The notes under the pieces are model-generated. The model saw only the letters and a list, made by a program, of their open reading frames with translations. It had not been told where the DNA came from and did not search any database. From Adiantum capillus-veneris (lineage: Eukaryota; Streptophyta; Polypodiopsida; Polypodiales; Pteridaceae), in assembly GCA_014529385.2 (NCBI GenBank), contig CM043971.1:87868840-87932839 (forward strand): DNA of 64,000 nt, given 5' to 3'. Position numbers and translations under genes: made by a program. Below, piece after piece: positions 11,926 through 24,359 of the stretch. Within the stretch, counting starts at the first letter, position 1. Every line of letters starts with the position of its first letter.

Positions 11926-12609
11926 CTAGTGCCTAACACCAAAAGATAGTTGTGTCAATACTTCAAGAGGGTCACAAGTATAGGGTGATGGTGTAAGCCT
12001 ACGTAGGCAGTGTCTTACAACTCTCCATATTTTTGCCCTTTCAAAACTATTTGCACAAAAGGCATTTATCAAGGATTTGATATCCTTTCTTGCATTTTTG
12101 GCATTGATATTGCAAAAGAGGATAGATTTTAGTTGTGAGAGGATAACCTTATGGGACCAATTGTTAGGTCTATTACTAGCCCTATGAATGTATCTGATAG
12201 GGGTACAAGGTAGAAGGTCTTTTTTTTTGGCGAGAGATTTAGTAAGTTTCCCTTGTTCTATAGATAACAGAAGGTTGAGAAAAGTAGTGTTGGAAGCTTT
12301 CTTGCCTTCAATAGTGAGTTCAGGAGGATAAATACCATTTTTAGAGAGAGAAAATTTAGAATCTTGACAGTTAATCAACAGGATATCATCAAAATATCTA
12401 AAAGGACAGGGAAGGTCTGTCAGCTTTCCTTTATTGATTGGGGACATGAGCATCTCTTGGAGGTAATTATATTGAAGAGCATGAAGGTATAGATTACACC
12501 ATATGGGTGAACAGGCTAGGCCCATAGGGATGCCATTGGTTTGTTTATAGAACACTTGGTGACATTGGATGTACATGTTATTGATCAACCAATTATTGAT
12601 CTCAATCAC
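11926..12609 (-). pseudogene. Penelope-like element RT, palm and thumb region
   Basis: This holds the second half of a reverse transcriptase of Penelope-like type. Seen motifs are YKQTNGIPMGLACSPIWCNL (RT motif 4, typical G.PMGs..SP..aNl), FRYFDDILLIN (catalytic F.DD box, both Asp present), then FLNLLLSIEQGKL, a diverged K.R block, and PIRYIHRASNRPNNW, like the 'Y.h..SN.P' stretch after the Penelope-family palm. The frame runs open for 227 codons and ends in a stop. No C-terminal GIY-YIG endonuclease follows, which fits a truncated copy or the N-terminal-GIY-YIG class (Chlamys/Naiad-type) known in green algae and some seed-free plants. Family identification rests on motif memory only. Confidence 0.7.
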
Positions 12610-13129
12610 ATCTATAAGATGAAAAGAGAGTCCATTTGAGGTCCCTTTTGTATTTTTTTACTGGTCCAGAACCCTTGTTGGCATGATGAGGGGAAGTTTT
12701 AAAGGAGATAAACTCTTCAGAGGTAGATTTGAAAGCCCATGTTATGAGGTTGGTTATGAGAGGGATTAACCCATGTTGCCCATAGTGAGGGACATTCTCA
12801 TAGCATTTTTGAATGTCTGCTGAGAAAAGGGAGGAAGCAATGCTTGGGAGATTGAGGATACAGTCATAAATAGAGTCAATAATCCACCAAGACTGGAGCT
12901 TGATATTATGGCAAAGTAATGCCTTTTGGTTGAGTATCATGGCCATGTGTTTTAGGGCAGGGAATCGGGACTTTAGCAAGCATGCCATGAGTAAGGATAA
13001 CGCAGTACAGACACTATTAGCACCACAGGTAAGCCATCTGAAAGAATTTTTGTGAATTTTATAGGAAGCCATTAAGAAGGGAAGGGGTAAATGGCTAGGC
13101 AAACTCATTTTGTTCAACATGAGTTCCAC
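12602..13129 (-). pseudogene. Penelope-like element RT, fingers and catalytic motif A
   Basis: This continues the same element upstream, overlapping the downstream frame by a few bases in a different frame (a frameshift). Motifs are MASYKIHKNSFRWLTCGANS, matching the Penelope-family 'K.HK...R...' finger motif, then WWIIDSIYDCILNLP, and SADIQKCYENVPH, the motif A region where the catalytic Asp (D of ADI) is followed by CYE.(I/V)P as in this family. The C-terminal part is out of frame from around 12660, where the frame passes to the next segment. It is not functional as it stands. Confidence 0.7.
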
Positions 13130-13190
13130 TAAATTAGTTGGATTTGCATCACAAATAGTGAAATTTGGGCTAGAGACCCGCTGTTTTATT

Positions 13191-13667
13191 TCAGAGTGTG
13201 CAAAAGCTTTGTAGATAAAAAGGGGAAGTTATTTTGGGGGACTTGTCAATACGATTTATGAGGTATCTATTTTTGAGAGAGTGAATCAAGATATTGCAAT
13301 CCATATCCGGGGTATAGGAATGTTTCTTTGGTAACCATTCATGACAGTATGCCAAAAAGGATTCTTTAACATTGTAATTACTAACCAGTGGGGGGAGGAC
13401 AATTCTGTTAGATAAAATCTTTTCAAATACCGAGAAAAGTTCATGGAAAGCATTGTCTATATCAGGAGCACATGAAGGAATGTGATTGAGTCCAAACTTG
13501 ATGAGATTCATTAATCTAGGATGGATATTTAAATTATGTACCTCTGTAAGTACATGTCCCAAACAAGGTACAAAACCAGAGTGAGAGGGTGAGCAGTAGC
13601 AAGAGGGGGGATTGTTAGAAGTAAACACATCCTTCTGATTACAAAGTATTAACTTTAGAGTAGGCAT
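13191..13667 (-). pseudogene. Penelope-like element, N-terminal RT-linker region
   Basis: This frame supplies the region before the RT fingers. It contains CYCSPSHSGFVPCLGHVLTE, resembling the C.C......GHV.T segment of Chlamys-type Penelope elements, followed by LMNLIKFGLNHIPS, a 'L..L...G..fR/iP' stretch. The next segment (ESFLAYCHEWLPKKH) precedes the RT. It joins the following frame across a short gap with at least one stop at about 13130-13190. The family match is weaker here than over the RT core. Confidence 0.55.
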
Positions 13668-13699
13668 GAAGTTCCAAGTGAATAAACAAGCTTCCCATC

Positions 13700-14089
13700 A
13701 TGCAGTTAATCTATAATCTAAGCCAAAAAAGAATAGACCAAAAAAGGACTTGAGACTAGGTAGATCCAATAAGGAATTATAGGTGACAGTAATGAAAATC
13801 CTTCCATGCTGCTTGTTTTGGGCTACTAGTGAGAGCCTCCCTGTAGCTTCGTTTTTGACCTACAAAATAAAGGAGGAATGGGTTGTAAAGGAGAGATTTA
13901 GCGCTAGGCAGGCAGCTGCAATTAAAAGCTTGACGAACACGACCAACAGGGGCATCAGAGGGCTGGCTAAGCCTTGCAGGGAAGCTAGGTGTTTGGGAAG
14001 AAGTAGGTGTCATGCAACTACCAGCAGAATCCACCGGATAGGAGGCATTCCAGTTCATGTTTGGAGAAGGTCCAGAATGAACAAGCCGG

Positions 14090-14090
<1 letters not shown>
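13700..14090 (-). pseudogene. Possible upstream part of the Penelope-like element
   Basis: The minus strand is open for about 100 codons between the (TG)n tract and the RT-linker region, with a Ser/Pro-rich composition. No GIY-YIG motif is seen. It may be the upstream part of the element or unrelated flank. Confidence 0.25.

Positions 14091-14178
<88 letters not shown>
14091..14178. repeat. (TG)n(AG)n compound microsatellite
   Basis: About 50 bp of TG followed directly by about 38 bp of AG dinucleotides. Confidence 0.99.
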
Positions 14179-14180
<2 letters not shown>

Positions 14181-15899
14181 CAAAAAATGTTATGGCAAAG
14201 AGTAGAAAAAGTCCTAGTAGAGATCTTGCCATTAAAAAAAAGGCTTATGGTTTAACAATTTCTTTTTCCATTTGGTTTTATCTCAACAAAGCACTAACAT
14301 AAGCTATGAGTATAATCCTTACATGCACTATCTTTTTGGCGAGAAAGTAAATCTTTAAAACGCTATGAGATTTTAACACTTATTATGATCTAAATCCTAG
14401 GCATTCCCATTCACAGGTCCAAGAAAGAAATGTACTTGTCCAAGTTGCAAATAAAATATGCCACACAATGTACATTAAAAGCTTTACTTTTGACCATATT
14501 AAACCTTTATAACAAGCACACAAAATCAACAAAGACCTATGCTCTTTCATCATTATGTCTTCATAATTAGAACCAAATCATTATGCTCCCTAGTAATATT
14601 ATTTATCTACCTTGCCTTCTTGTGTTTGGGTTAGGTTATAGGCGGTTGCCAAGTTTGGTTGCTTTTAAAGCCATACAAGCTATCAACATGCCCCCATCTT
14701 GCACTTGCATTTGAAGATAGTGTAATGAGGAGTTGCTTTATGAATGCATATATGGAGCGCCGAGCATAATTGCTTAGCATTTCCCCATCCAATAGTATGT
14801 TCATTTTATTAAGGCAATAAGTTTTGTTGTCAAGTTTAGATCTTTGTACTTCTTTGGTTATTTTTAGCCTCTTCTTTGTAGGTTTGTAATAGTTTTCATT
14901 TCTAGTATTTAGCTTACATTAGGTTATAAAAATTGTTCCTTTAGAAGAAGTTGTGTGGAGTGTGATTTCTAGGGTTAAGTCTTTGAGATCCCTTATCCTT
15001 GTTAGTTTAAAGTTGAGTACTTGTTTCAAGTTTTAGCCAAGTAAGCTGCTTCAACTTATGTTGCATATGCCATTTCTAAAACCATTTTTAAGCGAATAAT
15101 GGTTTGTTTTATCTAGTTTTGTTTAGTAGCATATAAAGTGATTTAGTTTTTTTTTTTGGTTTTCTTGTCCCTTGCTTTTGTAGTTTTGTGAGAGTTTTAT
15201 CACCTCTTATACTTCATGACTTTAGACTATTCTGAACTTATGAAGACATAGAATATATATTCTAAAGCGGCCCTTCCTATGGTGCTACTAACTGTATAGT
15301 TCACAATCCATCATTGCAATACACAGTACTTGTCATCACTACTAGGCTTTATGCTTGGGATCCCAATTCTTGCTTCTTCAAGACCTCTTGCTTCTTTAAC
15401 ACCTCTTGCTAAAGAAGTGTTATCACCTCTTGCTTCTTTAACATGCGTACTTTCTCTGCAAGAAAATGCTCAAGCATGCCATTTCTTAGTGGCATAAATC
15501 ATTTTCTAAGGTGACATTTGCTAATCTAGTCCCGGGCCATTACATCCCATCTAGAACTAGTAGCTTAATATTATTTTTAGGAGACATTTCCTTGATGGAA
15601 AATGATCCATTTTCTTTCTCTAATTTGGTAATCTATTGCTTCAATGAATAAACAAATAATAGTCTCCTTTCCTAAACTCCTTGGTAGGGCGTTTAGAGTC
15701 AAAAGAGTTGTTTTAGTCTTTGATTTTTACTATAGATCTTGCTAGGATTCTTCACATTCATCAATCCTTGTGAGGCTAGTAAGCAATCCCTACAATGACA
15801 TAGTCACTATATCATACATGCTGATGAATGTACAATAATACCCACAATGTGCCAAATTGTGATTCTCAAAATGAAGTTGGTCAAGATGAATATACATTC
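14179..15899. other. AT-rich gene-free stretch
   Basis: No coding or repeat structure recognised. CTCTTGCTTCTTTAACA(C) is repeated around 15387-15442, a small local duplication. Confidence 0.5.
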
Positions 15900-16345
15900 C
15901 CTTGAGACAATGTCTCCAAGAATGTTCCCTTGTCTAAACCGACATGTCTCAAAGACCTCCTTTAGATAATCAATATGATCAACTTGTGAGGAAAGGTGAA
16001 CACGTGTTACCTATGTATACTTCCACAAACATTCTTTTTTCAGATTTTGCAAGTGCATTGGTCAACCCAAATGGCATAACTTGAAGGCAACGATAACCCA
16101 TTTTGTAGCACAAATGCCAATTTATGTTGATCCGAAACGTTAAACCCTAGGGACGGCACAAGTGCAAGTGCATCGAGCCAATTTCTCCTTCCAAGCATTT
16201 CACGAAGAATCATGGTGGGGCAAAGACCATCCTCACAAGAAACACATATAAGGATCCACCATGACCACTTGGCTCGATATGAGGTGGAACAGAGGACAAA
16301 TTGCTCACCTTGAGAAATTGAGAAATCAACTAAAGGAGGGAGCAC
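15900..16345 (-). pseudogene. Ty3/gypsy reverse transcriptase remnant
   Basis: An open frame from 16345 to 16040 contains MILREMLGRRNWLDALALVP followed by GFNVSDQHKLAF, matching the Ty3 RT path 'iL..lg...wfsalDl.sGfnqv.v...DqhKtAF'. In a neighbouring frame [12 protein letters not shown] follows (the [12 protein letters not shown] motif), then FVEVYIG (position of the YLDD box, Asp residues lost) and HLSSQVDHIDYLKEVFETCR (the S...H..HL..VFerCr stretch). At least two frameshifts and a lost catalytic pair show it is long dead. No LTRs were found around it. Confidence 0.7.
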
Positions 16346-17225
16346 TCGTCTTTAAGGGTAAGTGTGAAAGCACTGGCAAATTGGCATTCCAAACACACCA
16401 AGTAGACATAGGGGCTACTTTCTTCAAAAGCTTGCAAATCAATGAAGTCGAACACACAATCCACAAGAGTGGAGGTAAGACCTCTGTTTTACAAAGGAAC
16501 TTGGGGCAATCTACACATATGTTGAGCTTGCATTGTCGAAACAAGTCTCCAAAACTGAACCTTGACCAAATAACCATTAAAAGGAAAGGAAAGCGAACTT
16601 TTTTAACAAAACTCCACCAACCTGATACTTCAAGAATTGATTTGAGAAGTCACTCAAACCCTGATTGTCTACACTAGGCTCATTACAAAGGAGCACAAAT
16701 CACAGCATGCATGAGGTTTTAGAAGCTGATGTTCAAAGATACCTAGTGCCAAAAAAATAAATAAATTTACGAATTGACCTAGTTTCTCATATTTTTCCTC
16801 TATTCTATGTAAATTTGAGGAGGATTTCCCCCCTTTTCTCTTGCTTTTGACTGACATTATTGGGTTCCTAAACATCACAAATGTAAGATAAGACATGAAG
16901 CTGTGGTGGTTGTGGCAATGAGAATCCGCTGCCAAAGCGACAACAGCTGCTGAAAGTACCTTCAAGGGTTGTGCAAGTATGGCACCCAGCATGCAGGGTG
17001 GCTGTGTATGGCAGGCAGAGATGGAAAGCACCGGTTGGGTGATGAGCCGGCAGGAGAGGCAAAACGGCAATAGGCAGAAGTAGCAGGCAGGTCAAGGTCA
17101 GCAGTGTGCAGCGCCCAAACAGGGTTCGATGGCGAGCAGCAATGGTGCGTGTGAGACAGGGCAGGCAGTGCATCGCGTGAGCGCTGCAGCAGCACTAGGG
17201 TTTCCTGTATTGGCATTCGGGTTCC

Positions 17226-17228
<3 letters not shown>
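16346..17228. other. Unassigned flank
   Basis: This may contain upstream pol or gag sequence of the Ty3/gypsy remnant, but no motif is convincing. A plus-strand open frame at 16261-16677 overlaps the RT remnant and is probably a shadow. Confidence 0.35.
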
Positions 17229-17264
<36 letters not shown>

Positions 17265-17294
17265 CCCCCCCCACTCTCTCTCTCTCTCTCTCTC
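17229..17294. repeat. Poly-C run followed by (TC)n
   Basis: About 45 bp of almost pure C, then about 20 bp of TC. It lies exactly at the 5' truncation point of LINE-A. Homopolymers of this length are prone to sequencing error. Confidence 0.95.
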
Positions 17295-19067
17295 GTCGAG
17301 CAGAGACAAGATCAGAGCAGTTACAGCCACTTGTGCGCATTGGTCGGAGAGATGATCAGGCCAGATACATGTGGGTGAGATTGAGGTCTGAGACAGGCAG
17401 ATTCTTCTACATTGTTATATGTTACTTTGCCCCAAGCACATTAGTGTCTGCCGCACCTAGAGGACAATCCCCTTTCTCTGCCTTAGACGAGGACATATGG
17501 GAGTTTTCCAGAGATGGTGACATCATTCTCTTGGGGGACTTTAATGCATGCACGAGAGTCATCGGACAATTTTTTAGGATACCTCAGATGAGATATTGAG
17601 AGAGCTAGATGCCAATGATATGGGGCTTGACAGACGCTCACAGGACGAGGAGTAGATTGAGTATGGGAGATATCTGATGGAAATGGGGGCCTCACATGGA
17701 TTGGCCATACTTAATGGCCTACAACAATTTCCCGCAGCAGCTGGGTAGTGGATCATGCTCTTTTGACACTTTCAATCTTCTTTTGGTACCATACAACTCA
17801 GGTGTTAGGAAGGAGAACATACCCGCTATACAAAGAGTGATTCTGTTTACACAAAGGAGATCCATGATCGTCTATGTCCAACAGCAGGCTAGGACACTCA
17901 GTGGAGGAGATCACCACTTTACTGGCTGAGACATTGCATGATGCAGCAGTAGGGGCATACCCATACACTCAGCCTGATCAAAGACGCTGTCTTGGAGCAT
18001 GCCTTAGAACAATCAGTATGATGAGCAGTGTAGAGAGACGAGAGCACAACTTCAGAGGGATCTTCTCCTAGGGGTCATCAATCCTTGTGCCATGGAAGAA
18101 GCGAGCGTTCCTAGCTCAGATGGAGCAAGACTTATACCAATTGTTCTTGAGTAGAGGCTCCGGAGGAGGCATGGCGTCCCTTTCATGAGCACTCCTCTTC
18201 CCCAATGATTACTTCCCCTAATGTGTGGGGTCAATATGCAACATCCTTATAGACGGTCCTTGGACAAACACCCCTTCTAGATCCTCTTGAGCCATGCCCA
18301 TTTAAGAGTACCTTCTTTACCATTGAGATGGTAAAGACGGCCATTGACAAGATGAGGACAAAAAGGGCATATAATCATGATGGTTTAGTAGCAGAACACT
18401 ATTTACATGCGAGAGATATGGTGACAGAGGTTCTTGCAGTTCTGTTCAATCGTGTCATGTGTGAGGGTCTACTGAGACTTGGAGACTGTCTACTATTGTG
18501 CCTATCTTCAAGGCAGGTGATCCTACGGAGCTTGGAAACTACCACAATAATATGATTGGACACACATTGGCACGGTTGTATGCATCTATCCTTGAGCAGC
18601 AGTTGAGCAGATGGCAAAAGAGTGAGGGCCTATGGAAAACCGGATATGCCAATTTCAGGAGAGGCTTCTCCACTCTTGACCATATTCTGACACTCAGAGC
18701 CATCATTGAGGAGGATAAGACACATGGGAGACGGATTTATTGTAGCTTTGTCGATTTTCGACATGGTATGATGCGTAGACTATAGGAGATGGGAGTGCCC
18801 AATGAGTTGATTTGGGGGATCATGGCTCTATACAGATCAGTGGTGGGACATGTACGCACTCTAGAGGGATATTTGATTTAGTGCACTCCACTATTGGAGT
18901 GAAACAAGGTTGTCCATTGTCCCCTACTCTATTTGGTATGTATAGATGAGGTTTCTGATTACATTGACATAGAGGATGACAGAGGTGTCCAATTGGTAGG
19001 GACATGGATTCCATTGCTGTTATATGCTGATGATATTGTGTCGATCTCGGACTCACCAAAGGATATG
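17295..19067 (+). pseudogene. LINE-A part 1: endonuclease and RT (5'-truncated, broken)
   Basis: This is homologous along its length to LINE-F. The AP endonuclease region shows QARYMWVRLRSETGRF, then DIWEFSRDGDIILLGDFNA (the GDFN active-site motif). The RT region shows IDKMRTKRAYNHDGLVAEH, HTLARLYASILEQQLSRW, CSFVDFR (motif A, catalytic Asp) and LLLYADDIVSISDSP (YADD box intact). Several frameshifts and stops interrupt it, for example after GRRIYCSFVDFRHGMM and around 18880. The first roughly 70 endonuclease residues are absent; the copy starts at the poly-C/(TC)n tract. The copy is cut at 19067 by a large insertion and resumes at 23615. Confidence 0.85.
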
Positions 19068-19617
19068 TTTTGTTTTGTTTTGTTTTAGGAGACTGGTTTG
19101 GGCACTCTCGATTGTTTCCCTCATGCACAAAAAAAATGCACAAGACGTACGACTATGACTATGCACCTAAGCTCCTAGGGCAGACGCTTTTGTCATTTTT
19201 CCTATGGACTACGTGAGGCTTTGCTTCCCCAAGAGGCCAGGATTATCTACACTCTTAGGGCAGTGCCCTTGAGAGACCCATCTTGCTGACTAGTTATGGA
19301 CGGGACAACGATCAAGTACCTCTGTTCATAAGCCCTGCGAGACTTGCTTCGGTCTTCCCTTTGGAGTTTCTTCCTTCAGGTAACTTATCGCTCACCTCGC
19401 TAAATTGCCCTTGTAGCCCGATGATTTTCCCCTAGGAAATGCCATACCCGCTTGGAAGGGCGTCGACGCATAGGTGGCGTCCGCTGAGGTTGGTGGTGTC
19501 TCCCTTTGCACCTCCCAACCCCTTTTTGGCGAGGTTGACCCCCCTCCCCCCCCGAGGGGCAAGACACTTGAGTGGCTCTTATAGCTCATTTGGCTTCACC
19601 AGAGGGGGGGATGGTTA
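19068..19617 (-). mobile_element. Minus-oriented insert end with (CAAAA)n tail
   Basis: The left boundary of the insertion in LINE-A begins with four TTTTG units (19068 onward), which on the minus strand is an A-rich (CAAAA)n tail typical of non-LTR retrotransposition. The 17-bp target sequence ACTCACC(A)AAGGATATG at 19051-19067 is repeated at 23615-23631 with two mismatches. The 550 bp after the tail have no recognised coding content and could be the 3' end of a LINE or a SINE-like unit. Confidence 0.55.
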
Positions 19618-19831
19618 AGGAGCGAGCTCAGCGAAGCGAGCTTTGGAGCGAGTTTTTTTTTTCCATCCCACCACCACTACCTCCCATTGCCGCCCCTTAG
19701 CAACCATCACCACCCACCACCCTAGCCCACCACTGGTGGCTAGTGGTGCTAACTTACTACCACCATGTGCCGCCCCTACTCTACCACCACCGCCAATTGC
19801 CGCCCCTCTCGCCAGTGGAGTAGCCAAGGAC

Positions 19832-19867
<36 letters not shown>

Positions 19868-20093
19868 GATGTCTTCCCTCTGTGCATGTGTCTCTCTTGC
19901 CCGCCACCCCTCTCTCTTGTTGTCCCCCCCTCCCAACCCCTACCCCCCCCTTCTCTCTCTCTCTCTCTCTCTCTCTCCCCACCCCCCTCTTCCCCTCTCT
20001 CTCTCTCTCTCCCTCTCTCCCCCCCCCCCTCTTCCCCTCTCTCCCCCTTGCCTTTCCTCCCTTTGTGGAGTGAGCTCCACCCCTCTCTCCCCC

Positions 20094-20165
<72 letters not shown>

Positions 20166-20334
20166 GTGTGTGTGTACTTTTCTATAACGTTAAAATTATC
20201 CTCTGTTTCTCTCTGTCTCTCTAAAAAAACCTAAAACATTTGCGATTTTGCTAGTGCCTTTGGGTTTTTTTTTTTTAAATCAGACCCTCTCACCGCTCCC
20301 CCCCTTCTCGCCCTCTCATGATCCTTCCAACCCA

Positions 20335-20372
<38 letters not shown>

Positions 20373-20375
20373 CTC

Positions 20376-20417
<42 letters not shown>

Positions 20418-20518
20418 GTCCTCCTATCTTGCTCTCCCTATCCCTCTCTCTTTGCCCCCCTCCACTTGCCACCTCTCTCCCCACCCCCTATTCCTTTTCT
20501 CTCTCTTTATCCCCCCCG

Positions 20519-20549
<31 letters not shown>

Positions 20550-20555
20550 TTGAGT

Positions 20556-20715
20556 CCCTCCAACCCTGGAGAGAAATGAAACGAAATGGAATGAAATGCT
20601 GTATTAAGGATTTTCATAAGGTAAAAATGACATATGAGACCAAACTGATACAGTCTTGGTGGATATAATATAATGCATGGGTACAAAGGAAAATGAGAGA
20701 GAAAGAGGGGAAGGG

Positions 20716-20751
<36 letters not shown>

Positions 20752-21430
20752 GGGGGGGGGGGGGGGGGGGAAGGCAGGGGCCAGCGGGGGAGGGAGAGGT
20801 AGATATATAGATTTGTTTATCGTATGACATACGGGACCAAGTTACATGGGACATATGGGACCAAAGTTACATGTGATGTAGTATTTGTGTCGCTGATGAG
20901 TGCTTGATGGTCCAAAATTGTGGTGATGAGAGTCGCAATGGAGAGCCCACACTATGGCTGGGATTCTGTCTCCGGCTCCATTTCGCATAACTTGCAAATT
21001 CTGCTCTCAGGTGGGATTCCTCTAAATTTGCCAAATTCAATTTCCAGTTGGTGTGAGGATGTACGAATCTGACCAATAGCACATCTCAAACCATGAGACA
21101 AGTGGCTATCCATGTAGCTCGGGCGAATCACAAATCCATCTTCAGATAGTTGTAGGAAGTTTTCTTTGTAGTCGGCCATCTTCGTGCCCAATTCTTGTGT
21201 AGTGTCTACCCATGTCCTCTTAGTATCCAGCTGTATAAGATCCTGACGGATGATTTTATTAATCTCCGTTCGTGTAATTTCCAGTGATGGAGCCACAAGA
21301 GAGTATTGGAAGAGAGAGAGTGAGAGAGAGAGAGAGAAGGGGGGAGAGGGGTCCGCAAGGGAAGGGAAGGTTTGGGCACACGGGGAGGGGGGGGGGGGGG
21401 GGGAATTGTGAGAGGGGAGAGTGGAGTGTA
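20556..21430 (-). pseudogene. LINE C-terminal/3' fragment, left palindrome arm
   Basis: The minus strand encodes the C-terminal region of a LINE-F relative: NKIIRQDLIQLDTKRTWVDT, RPSYMDSHLSHGLRCAIGQI and the Cys cluster RICKLCEMEPETE. The usual C..C....E.E..H...C motif is cut after the second Cys pair. The sequence then jumps to a LINE 3' terminus near 20557-20700 containing the family's 'GACC...ATGAC...GACG/GGTTAA' end and the AAATGAAA-type tail. Intervening (AG)n and poly-G tracts replace most of the 3' UTR. Confidence 0.8.
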
Positions 21431-21457
21431 GTTCTTTTTTTTTTTTTTTTAAAGGGA

Positions 21458-21531
21458 TACACTCCACTCTCCCCTCTCACAATCCCCCCCGTGTGCCCAA
21501 ACCTTCCCTTCCCCTACGGACCCCTCTCCCC

Positions 21532-21567
<36 letters not shown>

Positions 21568-22660
21568 ATACTCTCTTGCGGCTCCATCACTGGCAATTAC
21601 ACGAACAGAGATTAATAAAATCATCTGTCAGGATCTTATACAGCTGGATACTAAGAGGACATGGGTAGACCCTACACAAGAATTGGGCATGAAGATGGCC
21701 GACTACAAAGAAAACTTCCTACAGCTATCTGAAGATGGATTTGTGATTCGCCCGAGCTACATGGATACCCACTTGTCTCATGGTTTGAGATGTGCTATTG
21801 GTCAGATTCGTACATCCTCACACCAACTGGAAATTGAATTTGGCGGATTTAGGGGAATCCTACCTGAGAGCAGAATTTGCAAGTTATGCGGAATGGAGCC
21901 GGAGACATAATAACACTACATATGCCATTGCACCGTATACTATGAGATACGTGGGTGTTTCCATTGCCTATTTAAAGAAGGCTTGGGACCTCTACATAGA
22001 GTCATGCAATACCAAGATCAAAGATGCTTAGGCTTGTACCTACTGGAACTACATCGGCATAGGGATAATCTAATGAGAAGACAAAGAGCACTACAGCCTC
22101 ACAGGCAGATCACAGATTTCTTCGGATCGAGAGAAGCAGGAGTGGAAGGATAAGCAAGAGGCCAGCAGCCAGCACAAAGGAGTACCCACATTCATACCAA
22201 AGACACCCTCATTGATAGGGCGATTGAGCTTAGGAAATCGAGACGACCACGACTGAGATGCAGAAGCACACTTCACCGGAGGAGACTACAACAAAGGATT
22301 AGAAGCATTCTAGCTAGACACCCAGAATGCTCCTAAGAAGTTTATTTAATACTTTGTATTTCGTTTTTCACATTTATTTTCACACTTTTGACACTTAGTA
22401 CTCTGGTACTAAGGTACCCAGACATTGTAACAGATTCACCACTTTTGTAATAGTTCGGTCTCATAGGTCATTCTGGCCTTTTGAAGACGTTAATATAACA
22501 TTTCATTTCATTTCATTTCTCTCTCTCTCTCTCTCTCTCCCCCCTTCTTTCTCATTTTATTTTGTACCCAGACATTGTATTAGATCCACCAAGAATGTAT
22601 CATTTTGGTCGCATGGGTCATTTTGGCCATTTGATGACAGTTAACATAGCATTTCATTTC
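21458..22660 (+). pseudogene. LINE C-terminal/3' fragment, right palindrome arm
   Basis: This is the mirror copy of the left arm. It reads the same C-terminal protein region on the plus strand (ITRTEINKIICQDLIQLDTK, YMDTHLSHGLRCAIGQIRTS, RICKLCGMEPET) up to a stop at 21908. Unlike the left arm it continues out of frame through the H...C part of the Cys cluster and the final segment to the LINE 3' end at about 22515, marked by ATTTCATTTCATTTCATTTC running into (TC)n. A second LINE 3' terminus of the same family follows at 22560-22660 and runs into (GT)n and (GA)n. Confidence 0.8.
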
Positions 22661-22680
22661 ATTTGTGTATGTGTGTGTGT

Positions 22681-23343
<663 letters not shown>

Positions 23344-23614
23344 ATAAGGAGAGGGGTTATAGAGCGACTAAGAAAAGAGAGAGGAAGAAGGGAGTAGGAG
23401 ATATGAGGACTTTAGGGAAGGGATGGTGGTTTCTAGAGGAGGAGCTGGAGGAAGGGAAGGTGGTTAGAGGTGTAGATGGAGAAGAGGAAAGATTTTGGAG
23501 GAGGAGGAAGGGAAGAAGAGGAAGCACATGGGCGGCAAGAGGAGGAAGGGGAGGTAGAGAGGGCGGCACCCAAAAAAAAAAAAGCTCGCTCCGTTGAGCT
23601 CGCTCGAAGACCTA

Positions 23615-24320
23615 ACTCACCAGAGGGTATGCTACCACATCTAGATGCATTACATAGCTTTGAGAGGATAGTGGATTGTCTGTAAACCTCTGTAAAACCA
23701 AGGTTATGGTTGTTTAACACCACACCCCAGTGGATCAAGAGATCAACACCTACATTCACTTAGAGCCTAGAGATTGTGGAGTACAGAGATGCATACACTT
23801 ATCTTGGGATAGTCTTCATTGGGCAAAGGTTTTCTTTGACGAGAGCAACAAAGACTAGACTGACCAAAGCGTATACGACCTTGGGAGGATTGGAGAGGAT
23901 ATGTTTGCAGGTTTAATTCCAGGAACCCCAAACAAAGCTCTGGCTCTTTGATACTTTGGTAGCTTCAGCTATGCTCTATGAAATTCAGGTTTGGAGACTC
24001 TTTGTGGGATCAGGAACCCCCCCTCCCCCCCTCGCCCCCCCTCCCCCCCGTCCCCACATGGAGATAGAGGTGCTTACCGAATCAGTCTCCTTTATGCACA
24101 ACTTATGTGATACTACGAGAGACAGATATGATAGATTGGCCCTTGAGTCCTCCAGACAATTAGCTTTACAAGGGGACACATCCTGCTAGTATACACAAAT
24201 GTCATCATGGTGCTAGATACATGGCTTCGGCATGGACAACTTACCTCCATGTACTCTCTTGATACTGACCCAGTTAGATACCGAGAGGACGTGGATAGAG
24301 CCGACACAGAAGTTGGACAC
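23615..24320 (+). pseudogene. LINE-A part 2: RT C-terminus and linker
   Basis: LINE-A resumes exactly where part 1 stopped: NSPEGM, then the RT C-terminal equivalents of LINE-F (AYTYLGIVFIG, FSLTRATKTRLTKAYTTLGG, LWLFDTLVASAMLYE). A C-rich expansion around 24019-24050 interrupts the next segment. Then LALESSRQLALQGDTSC and PVRYREDVDRADTE follow, in shifted frames. It stops at about 24320 at the junction with gypsy-1 and continues at 28133. Confidence 0.8.
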
Positions 24321-24359
24321 GAAAGGGCGGTGGTAATGCGTGTGTCAACGATTGCTAGG

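Noticed and set aside
17129-17599. Plus-strand frame joining poly-Pro to LINE-A endonuclease
   Set aside because: The first half reads a poly-C/(TC)n tract; only the part after 17295 is LINE.
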